Shown here: positions 1 through 9,086 of the stretch, piece after piece
How the letters are laid out: every line of letters starts with the position of its first letter
Position numbering within the stretch: the stretch's first letter is position 1
DNA from: JAENVU01 sp046598395
GTDB lineage: Bacteria; Actinomycetota; Acidimicrobiia; IMCC26256; JAENVU01
NCBI GenBank assembly: GCA_046598395.1
Contig: JBKJIQ010000030.1
Location: forward strand, 14,677-78,676
Direction: 5' to 3'
DNA length: 64,000 bases
Notes under the pieces: model-generated
Told to the model about the DNA's origin: nothing
Databases searched by the model: none
Seen by the model: only the letters and a program-made list of their open reading frames with translations
Translations under genes and position numbers: made by a program

Positions 1-1086
1 CAGTTTGTAGTCGAGCTCCTTGGCGAAGAAGTCGGCTGCGGAGGTGAGCTGTTGATCGAGCGTGCCGGTCTCCTCGCCGACGCGCATCATCTGGGTGGCC
101 GCCGGAGGAAAGAGGCCGGTGGCCACAATGGGGCGGGCCATCCCCTCACCTTCGAGCATCGCGTCGCGCACACCCCCAAGTGCCGCCGCGTAGACCACAT
201 TGTTCGAGCCTTCGATCGCTGCCTGCATCGCCTCCGGAAGCGGGACGCCCGCCTGCATCATCGCCGAAATGATCCGACAGAACCGCTCGATCGCCGTGTA
301 CTGAGTGACCGGCCCGATGACCGGCATGCCCAACAACATCCGGTCCCGCCACATCCGACCGCGGTCGCTGCGATTCAGTCGAGCCAAGATCAACACGATG
401 AGCACGAATCCAACGACGAGCGCCCACCACCAGTTCTCGAAAAAGGCGGCGATGTCGAGCAACACCTTGGTCACGGTGGGGAGTTCGGCGTCGAACTCCT
501 TGAAGAACCCGGTGAACTTCGGCAGTACGTAGGCGACCAGCACCACCACCGTGACGATCGCCATCACGAAGATCACGAGCGGGTAGGTAAGCGCGGAGCG
601 AATCTTTTGGCGCGCCTCGATGTCACGTTCCATGTAGCTCGACAGCTGATCGAGCACGGTGTCGAGCCGACCGGTGATTTCGGCTGAGCGCAAGATCCCG
701 AGGTAGTAGGGCGGAAAGACATCGCTGTGGCGCGAAAGGGCCTCCGAGAACGGGACTCCTACTTGGATCAGCTCGATCGCCTCGGTGAGGATCTCCTGCA
801 TCCGCGCGTTCGTGGCGGATTCGCGCACCGTCTCCAGCGCTTCGATCAGTGGGATACCCGCCCGCACGAACGCCGCCACTTGCCGTGAGAAATGCATCAC
901 GTCGGTGCGCGGGACTTTGCGTTTGGTGATCTCGATCTGATTGAACTTGCGGCGCTGCCGGATCTTCTTGATGTCGAGCTGTCGGGCCAGCAACTCGTTG
1001 CGCAAGCTGTCGAGGCTGAGGGCGTCGGCCTTGGCCCGGACCTTCTCGCCCTCGGGGGTGACCGCAACGTAGGTAAAGGTGGGCAC
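1..1086 (-). CDS. pilC: Type IV pilus inner-membrane platform protein PilC (GspF family), C-terminus cut by window edge
   Basis: Translating the minus strand from a GTG at 1086 gives VPTFTYVAVTPEG..., an uninterrupted frame to base 1, about 362 residues of the usual ~400. Two GspF-type repeats are visible. The first has FSRQVAAFVRAGIPL and GLEs-like signature PPYYLGILRSAEITGRL; the second has FCRIISAMMQAGVPL and MMRVGEETGTLDQQL. Between them a long hydrophobic stretch (TYPLVIFVMAIVTVVVLVAYVLP) and another near WWALVVGFVLIVLIL are membrane segments. The protein is the inner-membrane platform that couples the PilB motor to pilin assembly. It starts 14 bases after the pilB stop, so the two are surely co-transcribed. 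The last ~40 residues lie outside the window. Confidence 0.93.
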   Translation of the reverse strand, partial: MPTFTYVAVTPEGEKVRAKADALSLDSLRNELLARQLDIKKIRQRRKFNQIEITKRKVPRTDVMHFSRQVAAFVRAGIPLIEALETVRESATNARMQEILTEAIELIQVGVPFSEALSRHSDVFPPYYLGILRSAEITGRLDTVLDQLSSYMERDIEARQKIRSALTYPLVIFVMAIVTVVVLVAYVLPKFTGFFKEFDAELPTVTKVLLDIAAFFENWWWALVVGFVLIVLILARLNRSDRGRMWRDRMLLGMPVIGPVTQYTAIERFCRIISAMMQAGVPLPEAMQAAIEGSNNVVYAAALGGVRDAMLEGEGMARPIVATGLFPPAATQMMRVGEETGTLDQQLTSAADFFAKELDYKL

Positions 1087-1100
1087 GGTCAGATCACCAC

Positions 1101-2954
1101 TCAGACCACGTACAACGTGCGGAGCACTTCGGCCAGCGTGGTCACGTCTTGTTCCACGAGCCGGAGCGCCTCAGTCTGGAGCGGCACCATGCCCTCCGAG
1201 ATCGCCAGGTCGCGTAGCTGCTGGTAGGTGGGTTGGGTCACCACGAGCTGCTTCATCGCGTCGCTTACGCAGAGCAGCTCGTACACCCCGATCCGACCCT
1301 GGTAACCCGTCTCGGAGCAGAAGACACACCCGGCGCTCTGGAAGAACTCATGCTTGGTAGCCATCCCTGCGTTGTCCCAGATGGCGAACTCCTCGGGCGT
1401 GGGTTCATAGGCCACCTTGCACTCCGGGCACAGCCTGCGCACGAGCCGCTGGCCCACCACGCCGAGCACGGACGACGAGATCAGAAACGACTCGATCCCC
1501 ATGTCGAGAAAGCGGTGGAGCGCGGCCACGGAGTCGGTGGCGTGCAGCGACGACAACACGAGGTGACCCGTGAGCGCGGCCTGGACTGCGATGCGCGCCG
1601 TTTCTACATCGCGAATCTCGCCCACAAGAATCGCGTCCGGATCCTGGCGCAAGATCGAGCGCAACCCGCCGGCGAACGTGATGCCCGCGGCTTCGTTGAT
1701 CTGGATCTGATTGACCGTGGGAAACACGTACTCGACGGGGTCCTCCACGGTCATCACGTTGATCTCTTCCCGGTTGATCCGCGTGAGCGATGCGTACAAC
1801 GTGGTGGTCTTGCCCGAGCCCGTGGGACCCGCGCAGATCACCATCCCGTACGGCGAGCGCGTGAGGCCTTCGAACACCGTGAGCGTCTCCGCCGGCATAC
1901 CGAGGTCGCGCAGGCTGAACAGCGCGCGGCGCTTGTCGAGGATGCGCATCACACATTTCTCACCGTTCACCACCGACGTGGTGGAGACGCGCACGTCGAG
2001 CGGAACGCCATCGACCTCGATCTCGATCTGACCGTCTTGGGGCCGCCGGCGTTCGACGATGTTCATGTTGGCCATGACCTTGATGCGGCTCACCAACGCG
2101 GGGCCCATACCGGCCGGCAAGCGCTGCACCTCGTGGAGCGCGCCATCGATGCGGTTGCGGACGCGCACGCAGTCGCCCATCGGTTCGATGTGAATATCCG
2201 ACGCGCCTTCACTCACTGCCTGCGACAGCAGCATGTTGACGACCTGAACAATCGGCGCCTTCTCATCGACCTGCGCGCTCGAGATCTGGTCGGGCTGGCC
2301 GGCGCGACGCTGCTGCTCGCGCGCTTCGAACACCCGCACGTGCTCTTCGACATTCGCGGTAGTTCGGTACGCCACTTCGATGGCGCGCTGGATTTCACCT
2401 ACGCCCCCGACGAATAACTTCGCCGGCTGGCGCAGCACGTCGCGCAGTCGATCGGCGATCGCGGTATCGGTGGGATCCGCGACCACCACATCGAAGCCGA
2501 ACTCCGAGCGTCGCAACACGATCGCGCCCCAGGCTTTCGCCTTCGTCTCCGCCAGCAACCCCACGACCGCGGGATCAGGGAGACGGTGGCGCAGGTCCAC
2601 GACCTCGAGGCCAAACTGTTCGGCCAGCACTCCCGCCAGTTCACGCTCAGTGAGTGCCCGCTTCGACACGAGAAACTCGCCCAGCCGCAGTCCGGATGCC
2701 GGCTGGCGCTCGAGGGCGCCGGACAGTTGCGCCTCGGTCAACATCTCACGCCGCACGAGCAACTCGCCCAACTTGCGGACCGCTTGGCTTTGCTGCACCG
2801 GTGGTTGATCGACCGCGGTCACGGCGGAGGTGCCGTCCGAGATCACGGATCCATTGGACGAGCCGTTCGGAGGCATGACGTCATGGCTCACGGGCGCGCC
2901 AGCAGAGCCATTCGGCTCTCCCGCCGCATCTTTCCGGGACTTCAACAAGCCCAC
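1101..2954 (-). CDS. pilB: Type IV pilus assembly ATPase PilB (GspE family)
   Basis: 617 residues. An N-terminal GspE_N/MshEN domain (about residues 60-200) follows a flexible, Ser/Gly-rich start. The ATPase core has Walker A GPTGSGKTTTLYA (376-388), the Asp box VEDPVEY (403-409), Walker B AILVGEIRD (441-449) and the His box HATD (471-474). A tetracysteine zinc site (CPEC and CVFC, roughly 515-560) is typical of PilB rather than PilT. It powers pilus extension with PilC, which follows directly. AAAGGA lies a short way before the ATG. It sits downstream of groES, separated by a strong terminator, so it probably has its own promoter. Confidence 0.95.
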   Translation of the reverse strand: MGLLKSRKDAAGEPNGSAGAPVSHDVMPPNGSSNGSVISDGTSAVTAVDQPPVQQSQAVRKLGELLVRREMLTEAQLSGALERQPASGLRLGEFLVSKRALTERELAGVLAEQFGLEVVDLRHRLPDPAVVGLLAETKAKAWGAIVLRRSEFGFDVVVADPTDTAIADRLRDVLRQPAKLFVGGVGEIQRAIEVAYRTTANVEEHVRVFEAREQQRRAGQPDQISSAQVDEKAPIVQVVNMLLSQAVSEGASDIHIEPMGDCVRVRNRIDGALHEVQRLPAGMGPALVSRIKVMANMNIVERRRPQDGQIEIEVDGVPLDVRVSTTSVVNGEKCVMRILDKRRALFSLRDLGMPAETLTVFEGLTRSPYGMVICAGPTGSGKTTTLYASLTRINREEINVMTVEDPVEYVFPTVNQIQINEAAGITFAGGLRSILRQDPDAILVGEIRDVETARIAVQAALTGHLVLSSLHATDSVAALHRFLDMGIESFLISSSVLGVVGQRLVRRLCPECKVAYEPTPEEFAIWDNAGMATKHEFFQSAGCVFCSETGYQGRIGVYELLCVSDAMKQLVVTQPTYQQLRDLAISEGMVPLQTEALRLVEQDVTTLAEVLRTLYVV

Positions 2955-2981
2955 GGCACTCGTTCCTTTCGCCCGGCCCTC

Positions 2982-3001
2982 GTTCGGCCCACCGGCCGAA
3001 C
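2982..3001 (-). promoter_or_regulatory. Hairpin in the pilB leader
   Basis: Perfect inverted repeat GTTCGGCC / GGCCGAAC (8 bp) with a 4-base loop, ending 27 bases before the pilB start. No U run follows on the minus strand. It could shape the 5' untranslated region or act as an attenuator; function is unproven. Confidence 0.35.
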
Positions 3002-3081
3002 GTTTACAAATCGCACCCCGATGGTACGGGTCGATCGACCCAGTGCGCCATTCCAGGTATCGGCCGCCCGCTTGCGGGCGC

Positions 3082-3113
3082 GAAGAAGCGGCGCCCGCAG
3101 GCGCCGCCTCTTC
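3082..3113 (-). terminator. Terminator-like hairpin after groES
   Basis: On the minus strand the bases pair as GAAGAGGCGGCGCC with GGCGCCGCTTCTTC (14 bp with one G-U) around a 4-base loop. It starts 27 bases after the groES stop. The 3' arm carries TTCTTC but no long U run. It most likely separates groES from pilB. Confidence 0.6.
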
Positions 3114-3140
3114 AACACTCTGGGGTCAGAGGATCGACCG

Positions 3141-3455
3141 TTACTTCTTCTTCTTGGAAGGCGTGTTCTCGATCTTGGCGAGAATGTCACGGCCCGCGAG
3201 GATCAAGAGGTCCTCACCGTCGATCGTGATCTCGGTGCCGCCGTACTTGGAGTAGACCACCGTGTCACCGGCAGCGATGTCGAGCGGAATGATGTCACCC
3301 GACGTGTCGGAGCGGCGGCCCGGGCCCACGGCGAGAACTTCGCCCTGCTGGGGCTTCTCTTTCGCGGTGTCCGGAATCACCAGCCCGCTGACGGTGGTTT
3401 CCTCCGCCTCGGCGGTGCGGACGACGATGCGATCCTCGAGCGGTACCAGCTTCAT
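3141..3455 (-). CDS. groES: Co-chaperonin GroES (Hsp10)
   Basis: 104 residues beginning MKLVPLEDRIVVRTAEAEE. The mobile loop (TVSGLVIPDTAKEKPQQGEVLAVGPG) and the KYGGTEI...EDLLIL core are unmistakable. The start is fixed by GAGGAGG six bases before the ATG at 3455. It caps GroEL during protein folding. Unusually, groEL does not follow: the next genes are pilB and pilC, and a terminator lies in between, so groES is monocistronic here. The upstream CIRCE element indicates HrcA control. The C-terminus ends in a short lysine run (SKKKK). Confidence 0.97.
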   Translation of the reverse strand: MKLVPLEDRIVVRTAEAEETTVSGLVIPDTAKEKPQQGEVLAVGPGRRSDTSGDIIPLDIAAGDTVVYSKYGGTEITIDGEDLLILAGRDILAKIENTPSKKKK

Positions 3456-3539
3456 CGGGTTCCTCCTCGACCGGTCCACTCGGGACCGGCGGTGTGTCGA
3501 TATTCGGGGGTCGTCGGGGCGCAACGCCCGCGAACGGTC

Positions 3540-3566
3540 TTAGCACTCGGGGTATGCGAGTGCTAA
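3540..3566. promoter_or_regulatory. CIRCE operator (HrcA-binding site)
   Basis: TTAGCACTC-N9-GAGTGCTAA, a perfect match to the CIRCE consensus, 85 bases upstream of groES. It is the binding site of the heat-shock repressor HrcA. A third half-site, CTAGCACTC at 3573-3581, faces it and forms a second 8-bp palindrome with the GAGTGCTAA arm at 3558-3566, so the operator is extended on the upstream side. Confidence 0.95.
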
Positions 3567-3612
3567 AAGAAGCTAGCACTCGACCTCCATGACTGCAAAA
3601 TCGCGGCTCGAG

Positions 3613-4629
3613 TCATGGCAAACGGGTCGGAAGCGGCAACGACGGAAACGCCCCATCTCGGAGCGAGGTCGGCCCATCGGAGCGCAATCGCCACCACGCA
3701 GTGGCCGCAATCATCGCCGCATTGTCGGTGCAGAGCTCCCGCGGGGGAATCAACACCTGGCGGCCCGTCTCGTGGCCGAGCCCGGCCACCGAGGCTCGCA
3801 GTGCCGAGTTGGCTGCGACTCCACCGCCGATCACGAGAGTACGGGCGTCAATCGAATCGGCAGCCGCATCGAGCTTGCTCGTGAGGACATCGACGACCGC
3901 CGCCTGAAACGACGCGGCGACATCGGCCACCTCGGCCGCTTCGGCCATCGACTCCGGATTGCGTCGCACGTGATGGAGCACGGCGGTCTTGAGGCCCGAG
4001 AAAGAGAACGACAGGCCGTCGCCAGCCATGGGGCGGGGGAAACGAATCGCGGTTGGGTTGCCGGTGCGCGCAAGGTGATCGATGACTGGCCCGCCGGGGT
4101 AGCCCAGCCCGAGCAGACGGGCGACCTTGTCGAAGGCTTCTCCGGCCGCGTCGTCCACGGTCTGACCGAGGATGCGGTAGTTGGCATCACCATGGACCGC
4201 GACGAGCATCGTGTGGCCGCCCGAAACGAGAAGCACTGCAAGTGGCAGGGCCACGTTCGGATCCTGGAGCCAGGCGGCATGCAGATGGCCTTCGAGATGG
4301 TTCACTCCCACGTAGGGCACCTTGCACGCGAGCGCGAGCGCTTTACCCGCGCTCACTCCCACAAGCAACGCCCCCGCAAGTCCTGGACCGCGGCAGGCCG
4401 CGACGGCGTCGATGTCGGCGAAGCCCACACCCGCCTCCACCATCGCGTCGCCAATCACCGTGTTCACGCGCTCGAGGTGCGCTCGGCTCGCGATCTCCGG
4501 GACCACTCCCCCGAACGGAGCGTGGAGTTCGACCTGAGTCGACACCACGCTCGACGCGATGATGCGGCCGTCGACCACTACCGCGGCCGCGGTCTCGTCA
4601 CAACTCGTCTCGATCCCGAGGATGATCAC
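3613..4629 (-). CDS. tsaD: tRNA N6-adenosine threonylcarbamoyltransferase TsaD
   Basis: 338 residues from a GTG that overlaps the rimI stop as GTGA; the resulting start VIILGIETSCDETAAAV matches the family N-terminus. Visible motifs: metal-binding HLEGH (in NHLEGHLHAAW), VSGGHTML, LLGLGYPGGP, FSFSGLKTAV and the ASKHA-fold GGGVAANSALR near the C-terminus. It transfers the threonylcarbamoyl group to A37 of ANN-decoding tRNAs. The partners TsaB and TsaE are encoded just upstream in the same run. Length is normal for the family. Confidence 0.96.
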   Translation of the reverse strand: MIILGIETSCDETAAAVVVDGRIIASSVVSTQVELHAPFGGVVPEIASRAHLERVNTVIGDAMVEAGVGFADIDAVAACRGPGLAGALLVGVSAGKALALACKVPYVGVNHLEGHLHAAWLQDPNVALPLAVLLVSGGHTMLVAVHGDANYRILGQTVDDAAGEAFDKVARLLGLGYPGGPVIDHLARTGNPTAIRFPRPMAGDGLSFSFSGLKTAVLHHVRRNPESMAEAAEVADVAASFQAAVVDVLTSKLDAAADSIDARTLVIGGGVAANSALRASVAGLGHETGRQVLIPPRELCTDNAAMIAATAWWRLRSDGPTSLRDGAFPSLPLPTRLP

Positions 4630-5180
4630 GCGGCACCAGCCCCCCGCGAGACCCGCCGCGCCAGCCCATCGAGCAGCTCGCCGTACTCCGGAGTATTGAT
4701 GTCCCGCACCCACATCACGACCGCGTCTTCGACCGGATTCGAGTAGTAGTTCTTGCGCGCGCCTTCCGGCTGCAACCTGAACCTCCGGTAGAGGCCCTGC
4801 GCCCCGCGTGAACTCAGCCGTACCTCGAGCGTGAGCGCGCGGAAGTTCCGGTCGATCGCTTCTCGCGTGAGGGCGAGGAGTAGCCGCGTGGCGATGTGAT
4901 GACGGTGCCAACGCGGGTCGACCGCGATCGTGGTGACGTGAGCCTCGTCCGGGGCGAACATGATCCCCGCATAACCCACGACCGTGCGCGCAGCACGGGC
5001 CGCGAGATAGATACGCGACGCGGGCAGTCCCAGCTCAGAGAGGAACAACGACTGCGTCCACGGCTTCGGGTACACCTGTTGCTCGATCGCCATCACGCCC
5101 CGCAGGTGGCGGCGGCGCAACGGTGTGATCGAGATCGCCAATGCGTCGAGGCTCTGCGCTATCTCCGGCGAAGTGTTCAT
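4626..5180 (-). CDS. rimI: Ribosomal protein S18-alanine N-acetyltransferase-like GNAT protein RimI
   Basis: About 184 residues from the ATG whose ATGA overlaps the tsaB stop; a GTG 12 bases further up (5192) is the alternative. The GNAT core shows the beta-bulge AVDPRWHRHHIATRLLLAL (acetyl-CoA loop) and the C-terminal YYSNPVEDAVVM. Position between tsaB and tsaD is the standard one for rimI. The substrate in actinobacteria may be S18 or other N-termini. It carries a longer N-terminus than E. coli RimI. Confidence 0.88.
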   Translation of the reverse strand: MNTSPEIAQSLDALAISITPLRRRHLRGVMAIEQQVYPKPWTQSLFLSELGLPASRIYLAARAARTVVGYAGIMFAPDEAHVTTIAVDPRWHRHHIATRLLLALTREAIDRNFRALTLEVRLSSRGAQGLYRRFRLQPEGARKNYYSNPVEDAVVMWVRDINTPEYGELLDGLARRVSRGAGAA

Positions 5181-5866
5181 CGCGGTGTCCACGCGATCTC
5201 GGCATCACTGTGGCGCAGGTACAACGGCGCCACATCCGACGGGAGTTGAAACTCCTCCCGTTCGAAACGAGCACAACCAAGCTCCACCAAGGCAGTCACA
5301 CTCGGCGCCGCGGCAGAAGCGCCGAGGACATGCACTCGATCGAGGCCGGCAAACGCGTCCGGATACTCCAACGCGCCGTCACCCACCAGCAACACTTCGG
5401 CTCCGGATGCGACGATGTCGGCGGCGACGGCAGCCGGCGAACCCACCGCGTAGTCACCGTCGCGCTGAATGCCGCCGGGCACCGGCCAGTACCGCGCCGA
5501 GAACACTTCTTGGCGGCGGGCATCCAAGACCGCGACGATCTGGCGGCGGGTGGACCGCCATGGATACGCGACGAGATCCAAGCTCGGAATTCCCACCACC
5601 GGAATCCCCAACGCCTGAGCCATCACCCGCGCGGTCGTGATGCCAACCCGCAGACCGGTATACAAGCCGGGACCGATACCCACAGCCACGAACGCGAGCT
5701 GATCAAGTTCCAATCCGAGTTCTCCGGCTAAATATTGGACCGCCGGTGCAAGTTGTTCGCAATGGCGACGACCGCCATCGAGGCGGACTTCACCGAGCAC
5801 GCGCCCATTGCGGCCGAAGGCCACGCCGACCTGGTTCGTGGCGGTGTCGATGGCGATCGTCAGCAC
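5177..5866 (-). CDS. tsaB: tRNA threonylcarbamoyladenosine biosynthesis protein TsaB
   Basis: 229 residues from a GTG (VLTIAIDTATNQVGVAF) that overlaps the tsaE stop by 7 bases. The ASKHA phosphate loop AIDTAT and the signature GIGPGLYTGLRVGITTARVMA are clear. TsaB is the catalytically inactive TsaD paralogue that scaffolds the t6A complex with TsaD and TsaE. Translational coupling to tsaE and rimI on both sides supports the assignment. Confidence 0.93.
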   Translation of the reverse strand: MLTIAIDTATNQVGVAFGRNGRVLGEVRLDGGRRHCEQLAPAVQYLAGELGLELDQLAFVAVGIGPGLYTGLRVGITTARVMAQALGIPVVGIPSLDLVAYPWRSTRRQIVAVLDARRQEVFSARYWPVPGGIQRDGDYAVGSPAAVAADIVASGAEVLLVGDGALEYPDAFAGLDRVHVLGASAAAPSVTALVELGCARFEREEFQLPSDVAPLYLRHSDAEIAWTPR

Positions 5867-6366
5867 GACGGCACGCTCGTTCCGGAAATTGCAGCATCCA
5901 CCAGGGCCCCGAGCGCGTCCATCGACGCCAACCAACGGGTTCCCAAGCCCACCAACACCATCCGGCGGGTGTCGTCGTCGGCGGCGTCCGGCGGGAGGAG
6001 TTCGAGGGTGACCTCCAGCCGATCCGGCGGCAACAGGCTCCACACTCCCTCGCCCCACTCGATCAGGGTGACGGCACCGTCGAAGAGTTCGTCGAGACCC
6101 AGGTCGATCGCTTCCTGCTCTCGGTCGAGTCGGTAGACGTCGAGATGATGGAACGGCACGCGCCCTTCGTACTCGCGCACCAGCGTGAACGTGGGGCTCA
6201 CGATTGGTTCCGTTACGCCGAGGCCCCGGCCCACACCTTGTGCAAACACGGTCTTGCCGGCGCCGAGATCTCCCGTGAGCACCACGACGTCACCCGCGTT
6301 GAGTTGCGTGGCGACCGCGGCACCGATCGCACGCGTCATCAGCGGGCTCACCGAGATCACGTCCAT
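5860..6366 (-). CDS. tsaE: t6A biosynthesis ATPase TsaE
   Basis: 168 residues from the ATG that shares one base with the preceding stop (TGATG); a GTG one codon earlier is equally possible. Walker A is GDLGAGKTVFAQG; downstream are SPTFTLVREYEG and FHHLDVYRLDREQEAIDLGLDELF, with LIEWGEG, all characteristic of TsaE. It is the ATPase that drives turnover of the TsaB-TsaD complex. Coupled to the uracil-DNA glycosylase upstream and tsaB downstream. Confidence 0.95.
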   Translation of the reverse strand: MDVISVSPLMTRAIGAAVATQLNAGDVVVLTGDLGAGKTVFAQGVGRGLGVTEPIVSPTFTLVREYEGRVPFHHLDVYRLDREQEAIDLGLDELFDGAVTLIEWGEGVWSLLPPDRLEVTLELLPPDAADDDTRRMVLVGLGTRWLASMDALGALVDAAISGTSVPSC

Positions 6367-6947
6367 CACGCGCTCGTGCCGGCGTCCGCCAGCGTGCGGC
6401 GAATGATCACGAAATCGGCTCGCGCTTGTGCGAGCGCGGCTCCACCATTGCGCAGCACTGCCGACGGGTGCAGCACCGGTACGAGCGCCACACCAGCGCG
6501 ATATGGATGCACCTGGCCGCGGAGTTTCGTGATCCCGGTCTTGGTATCGAGCAGCAGCTTCGTGGCGAAGTTCCCGAGCGTGACTACGACCCGCGGCGCG
6601 ATGAACTCGAGTTGGGCCTCGAGGTATGGCCGACAGGTTTCGATCTCGACCGGCTGCGGATCGCGATTTTCCGGCGGACGACACTTCACGACATTGGCGA
6701 TGTACACGTCGTCACGGGTAAGACCGATGCCCTCGATCAACAAAGTCAACAAGCGTCCGGCGCGTCCCACGAAGGGTTCGCCGGTACGGTCCTCATCCGC
6801 GCCGGGCCCTTCCCCGACGAACATCAGTCCCGCGTGGGGGTCACCAACACCGAAGACGACCTGAGTCCGAGTCTCGGCCAGCGCGCATTGCGTGCAGGCC
6901 AGCGCTTCATCACGAAGGGCGTCGAACGACGCGAACCGAGAGGTCAT
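6366..6947 (-). CDS. Uracil-DNA glycosylase, iron-sulfur (family 4/5-like)
   Basis: 193 residues from the ATG at 6947, four bases after the hydrolase stop. Motif A is GEGPGADEDRTGEPFVGRAG and motif B is LHPSAVLRN. Four cysteines (CTQC near the N-terminus, NVVKCRP, ETCRPY) match the 4Fe-4S cluster of family 4 enzymes. It removes uracil from DNA in base-excision repair. Placement inside the alr-tsaE run is less usual, but overlap with tsaE suggests shared expression. A longer start (7034) would run into the hydrolase gene and is unlikely. Confidence 0.92.
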   Translation of the reverse strand: MTSRFASFDALRDEALACTQCALAETRTQVVFGVGDPHAGLMFVGEGPGADEDRTGEPFVGRAGRLLTLLIEGIGLTRDDVYIANVVKCRPPENRDPQPVEIETCRPYLEAQLEFIAPRVVVTLGNFATKLLLDTKTGITKLRGQVHPYRAGVALVPVLHPSAVLRNGGAALAQARADFVIIRRTLADAGTSA

Positions 6948-6951
6948 CGAA

Positions 6952-7968
6952 CTAACCGGGAACCGCCGAAGCCGAACCAGAATCGGCCCGACCGCCTGAC
7001 TGGACCTCGCGAGCAAACCCAGCAATGAGGTCATCTACCACCACACTGCGTTCGAACATCAGCATGTGGCCTCCGCCTTCGATCACCTCGAGCCGGGCCC
7101 CCGGAATCCGGCGAGCCATCCGACGAGATTCCGCCAGTGGCGTGATCAGATCCGCGGTGCCGCAGATGACGAGCGTTGGTCGATCAATGTCAGCAAGCCG
7201 CGACGTGAGGTCCAACCCCGCGAGGGCCGCAACCGCTTCCCGACGAGTAGCGGGCGAGGTCGCCAGGATCATCTGGCGCGTCGCCTCGATATGACTCGCT
7301 ACGGGGTGGCGGCCAAAGCCGAGGCGGGCCACCACCAAGCCAAGATCCCGAGCCCGCAACGCCGCAGCACCGTCGGGGAGTCGGTCGGCGACCCAGGTGC
7401 TCGCGTTCGCGATGCGCGGGTTTCCCGACAAGATGCTGCGGGCCAAGCTCGAGAGCAGCACGATGCCCGCCACGCGCTCGCGCGCCTCGTCGGGGAACTG
7501 CGAACAGAACGACAGGATCGCGACCCCACCCATTGAGTGACCCACGATGACCGCATCGCGAAGGTCAAGAGCTTCGATCACACTGCGCAGATCCGCACCC
7601 AGGTTCTCCACGGTGTGGCCGCCATGGCCAACGGTGGATTCACCATGCCCGCGATGGTCGAACGCAACCACCCGAAACCCGGCATCAGCGAGCGAGCGGA
7701 GTTGCTTCGCCCAGGTCTGCACCGACAAGACCACTCCGTGCGACAACACAATGACCGGGCCTTGGCCCCGCGCCACCACGTACAGCTCTCCACCGTCGTG
7801 GCTGGGGATGCGCCACGACGTGTCGAACTCTGCCACCAGATCTTGGGCGCCGACGGAATCATCGGCCTTCCGCAGCCGCGCCGCCACAACTCGTTCGGCC
7901 GCAAGCCCGGCGCCCACGGCCGCGCCGACTGCACCGACCACGAGGCCGGCGCGCTTCCAGGCACTCAT
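6952..7968 (-). CDS. Alpha/beta hydrolase, membrane-anchored
   Basis: 338 residues starting at the ATG that overlaps the alr stop as ATGA. A hydrophobic N-terminal segment (AGLVVGAVGAAVGAGLAAE) is an anchor or uncleaved signal. The alpha/beta-hydrolase core has the oxyanion HG (VLSHGVV), FDHRGHGES, nucleophile elbow GHSMGG (Ser), an Asp in VICGTADLITPL and His in EGGGHMLMFE. The same type of hydrolase follows alr in many actinobacteria. Substrate unknown; could be a lipase, esterase or thioesterase. Confidence 0.87.
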   Translation of the reverse strand: MSAWKRAGLVVGAVGAAVGAGLAAERVVAARLRKADDSVGAQDLVAEFDTSWRIPSHDGGELYVVARGQGPVIVLSHGVVLSVQTWAKQLRSLADAGFRVVAFDHRGHGESTVGHGGHTVENLGADLRSVIEALDLRDAVIVGHSMGGVAILSFCSQFPDEARERVAGIVLLSSLARSILSGNPRIANASTWVADRLPDGAAALRARDLGLVVARLGFGRHPVASHIEATRQMILATSPATRREAVAALAGLDLTSRLADIDRPTLVICGTADLITPLAESRRMARRIPGARLEVIEGGGHMLMFERSVVVDDLIAGFAREVQSGGRADSGSASAVPG

Positions 7969-9086
7969 TCGGAGTACTCCCGCGGAACGCGGGGTCCGAT
8001 CCCGCAGACGATCTCGTACCCAATCGTGCCCAGCCGACGCGCCCATTCCTCTGCGGTCACGTACACACCGGAGTCCTCGCCGATCAAGGTCACGACGTCA
8101 CCAACGGCAACCGGAAGGTCGCCCACATCCACCATCAGCTGGTCCATGGTGACGGTTCCGGCGATCACACACCGACGGCCGCGGATGATGACCTCGGCCC
8201 CGGTTGCGCCAAGGTTGCGGGCCACGCCGTCGGCGTATCCGATGGGAACGGTGACGATGGTCGAATCACGCGTGAGTTCGTACCGCAGCCCGTAGGAGAC
8301 CCGGTCGCCGGCCCGCAACGCCTTCACGTAGGACACCCGTGAACGCAATGTGAGCGCAGGCATCAGCCCAAGGTCGTCACCAATTCCCGGTGCAGGAGTG
8401 ATGCCATAGAGCGCGATACCGATCCGCACCATGTCGAGGCGCGCATCGGGGAAGCCGATCGCACCCGCCGAGTTCGCCGCGTGAACGACCCACGGCTCGA
8501 CGCCGATGCCGGCAAGTTCGACACGTACCTTCGCGAACTGGTCGAGTTGATGTTGGGTGTACTCGGAATCGGGATCGTCGGCCACCGCGAAGTGCGTACA
8601 GAGTCCTTCGAGCAACAACTCGCGATGTTCGCCCACGCAGCGGGCCAGACGAGGCACCTGGTCAACCGCGGCGCCCACACGATGCATCCCCGTATCGACC
8701 TTGAGGTGGACGCCGAGCGGTTCGGCTCCCGCGTCGGCCACTGCCTTGGCCAACGCATCAATTCCCAACTCCGTGTAAACCACCGGCGTCAACCGACGGG
8801 CAACGACCTCGGATGCGGCCTCGGGCATGGGCTCGGACAGCACGAGGATCGGCGCATCAATGCCCGCGTCGCGCAACGCAACACCCTCTTCGACCAACGC
8901 AACGCCGAGGGCAGCCGCGCCGGCCGCCAGGGCAGCCGTCGCAATCGGAACTGCGCCGTGCCCATACCCGTCGGCTTTGACCACCGCCATGACGGTCGCC
9001 GGCTCCACTACCGCGCGCAGCACACCAACGTTGTGGCGAATGGCGTCGAGGTCGATCTCGACCCACGTGGGGCGGTACGCGCTCAC
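7965..9086 (-). CDS. alr: Alanine racemase
   Basis: 373 residues from a GTG overlapping the CBS-protein stop (GTGA). The PLP lysine lies in AVVKADGYGHG near the N-terminus and the second catalytic base, Tyr, in RVSYGLRYE; TIVTVPIGYADG is also family-typical. It interconverts L- and D-alanine for peptidoglycan. It lies in a run with glmM and glmS-like genes, all serving wall precursor supply. Confidence 0.96.
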   Translation of the reverse strand: MSAYRPTWVEIDLDAIRHNVGVLRAVVEPATVMAVVKADGYGHGAVPIATAALAAGAAALGVALVEEGVALRDAGIDAPILVLSEPMPEAASEVVARRLTPVVYTELGIDALAKAVADAGAEPLGVHLKVDTGMHRVGAAVDQVPRLARCVGEHRELLLEGLCTHFAVADDPDSEYTQHQLDQFAKVRVELAGIGVEPWVVHAANSAGAIGFPDARLDMVRIGIALYGITPAPGIGDDLGLMPALTLRSRVSYVKALRAGDRVSYGLRYELTRDSTIVTVPIGYADGVARNLGATGAEVIIRGRRCVIAGTVTMDQLMVDVGDLPVAVGDVVTLIGEDSGVYVTAEEWARRLGTIGYEIVCGIGPRVPREYSE

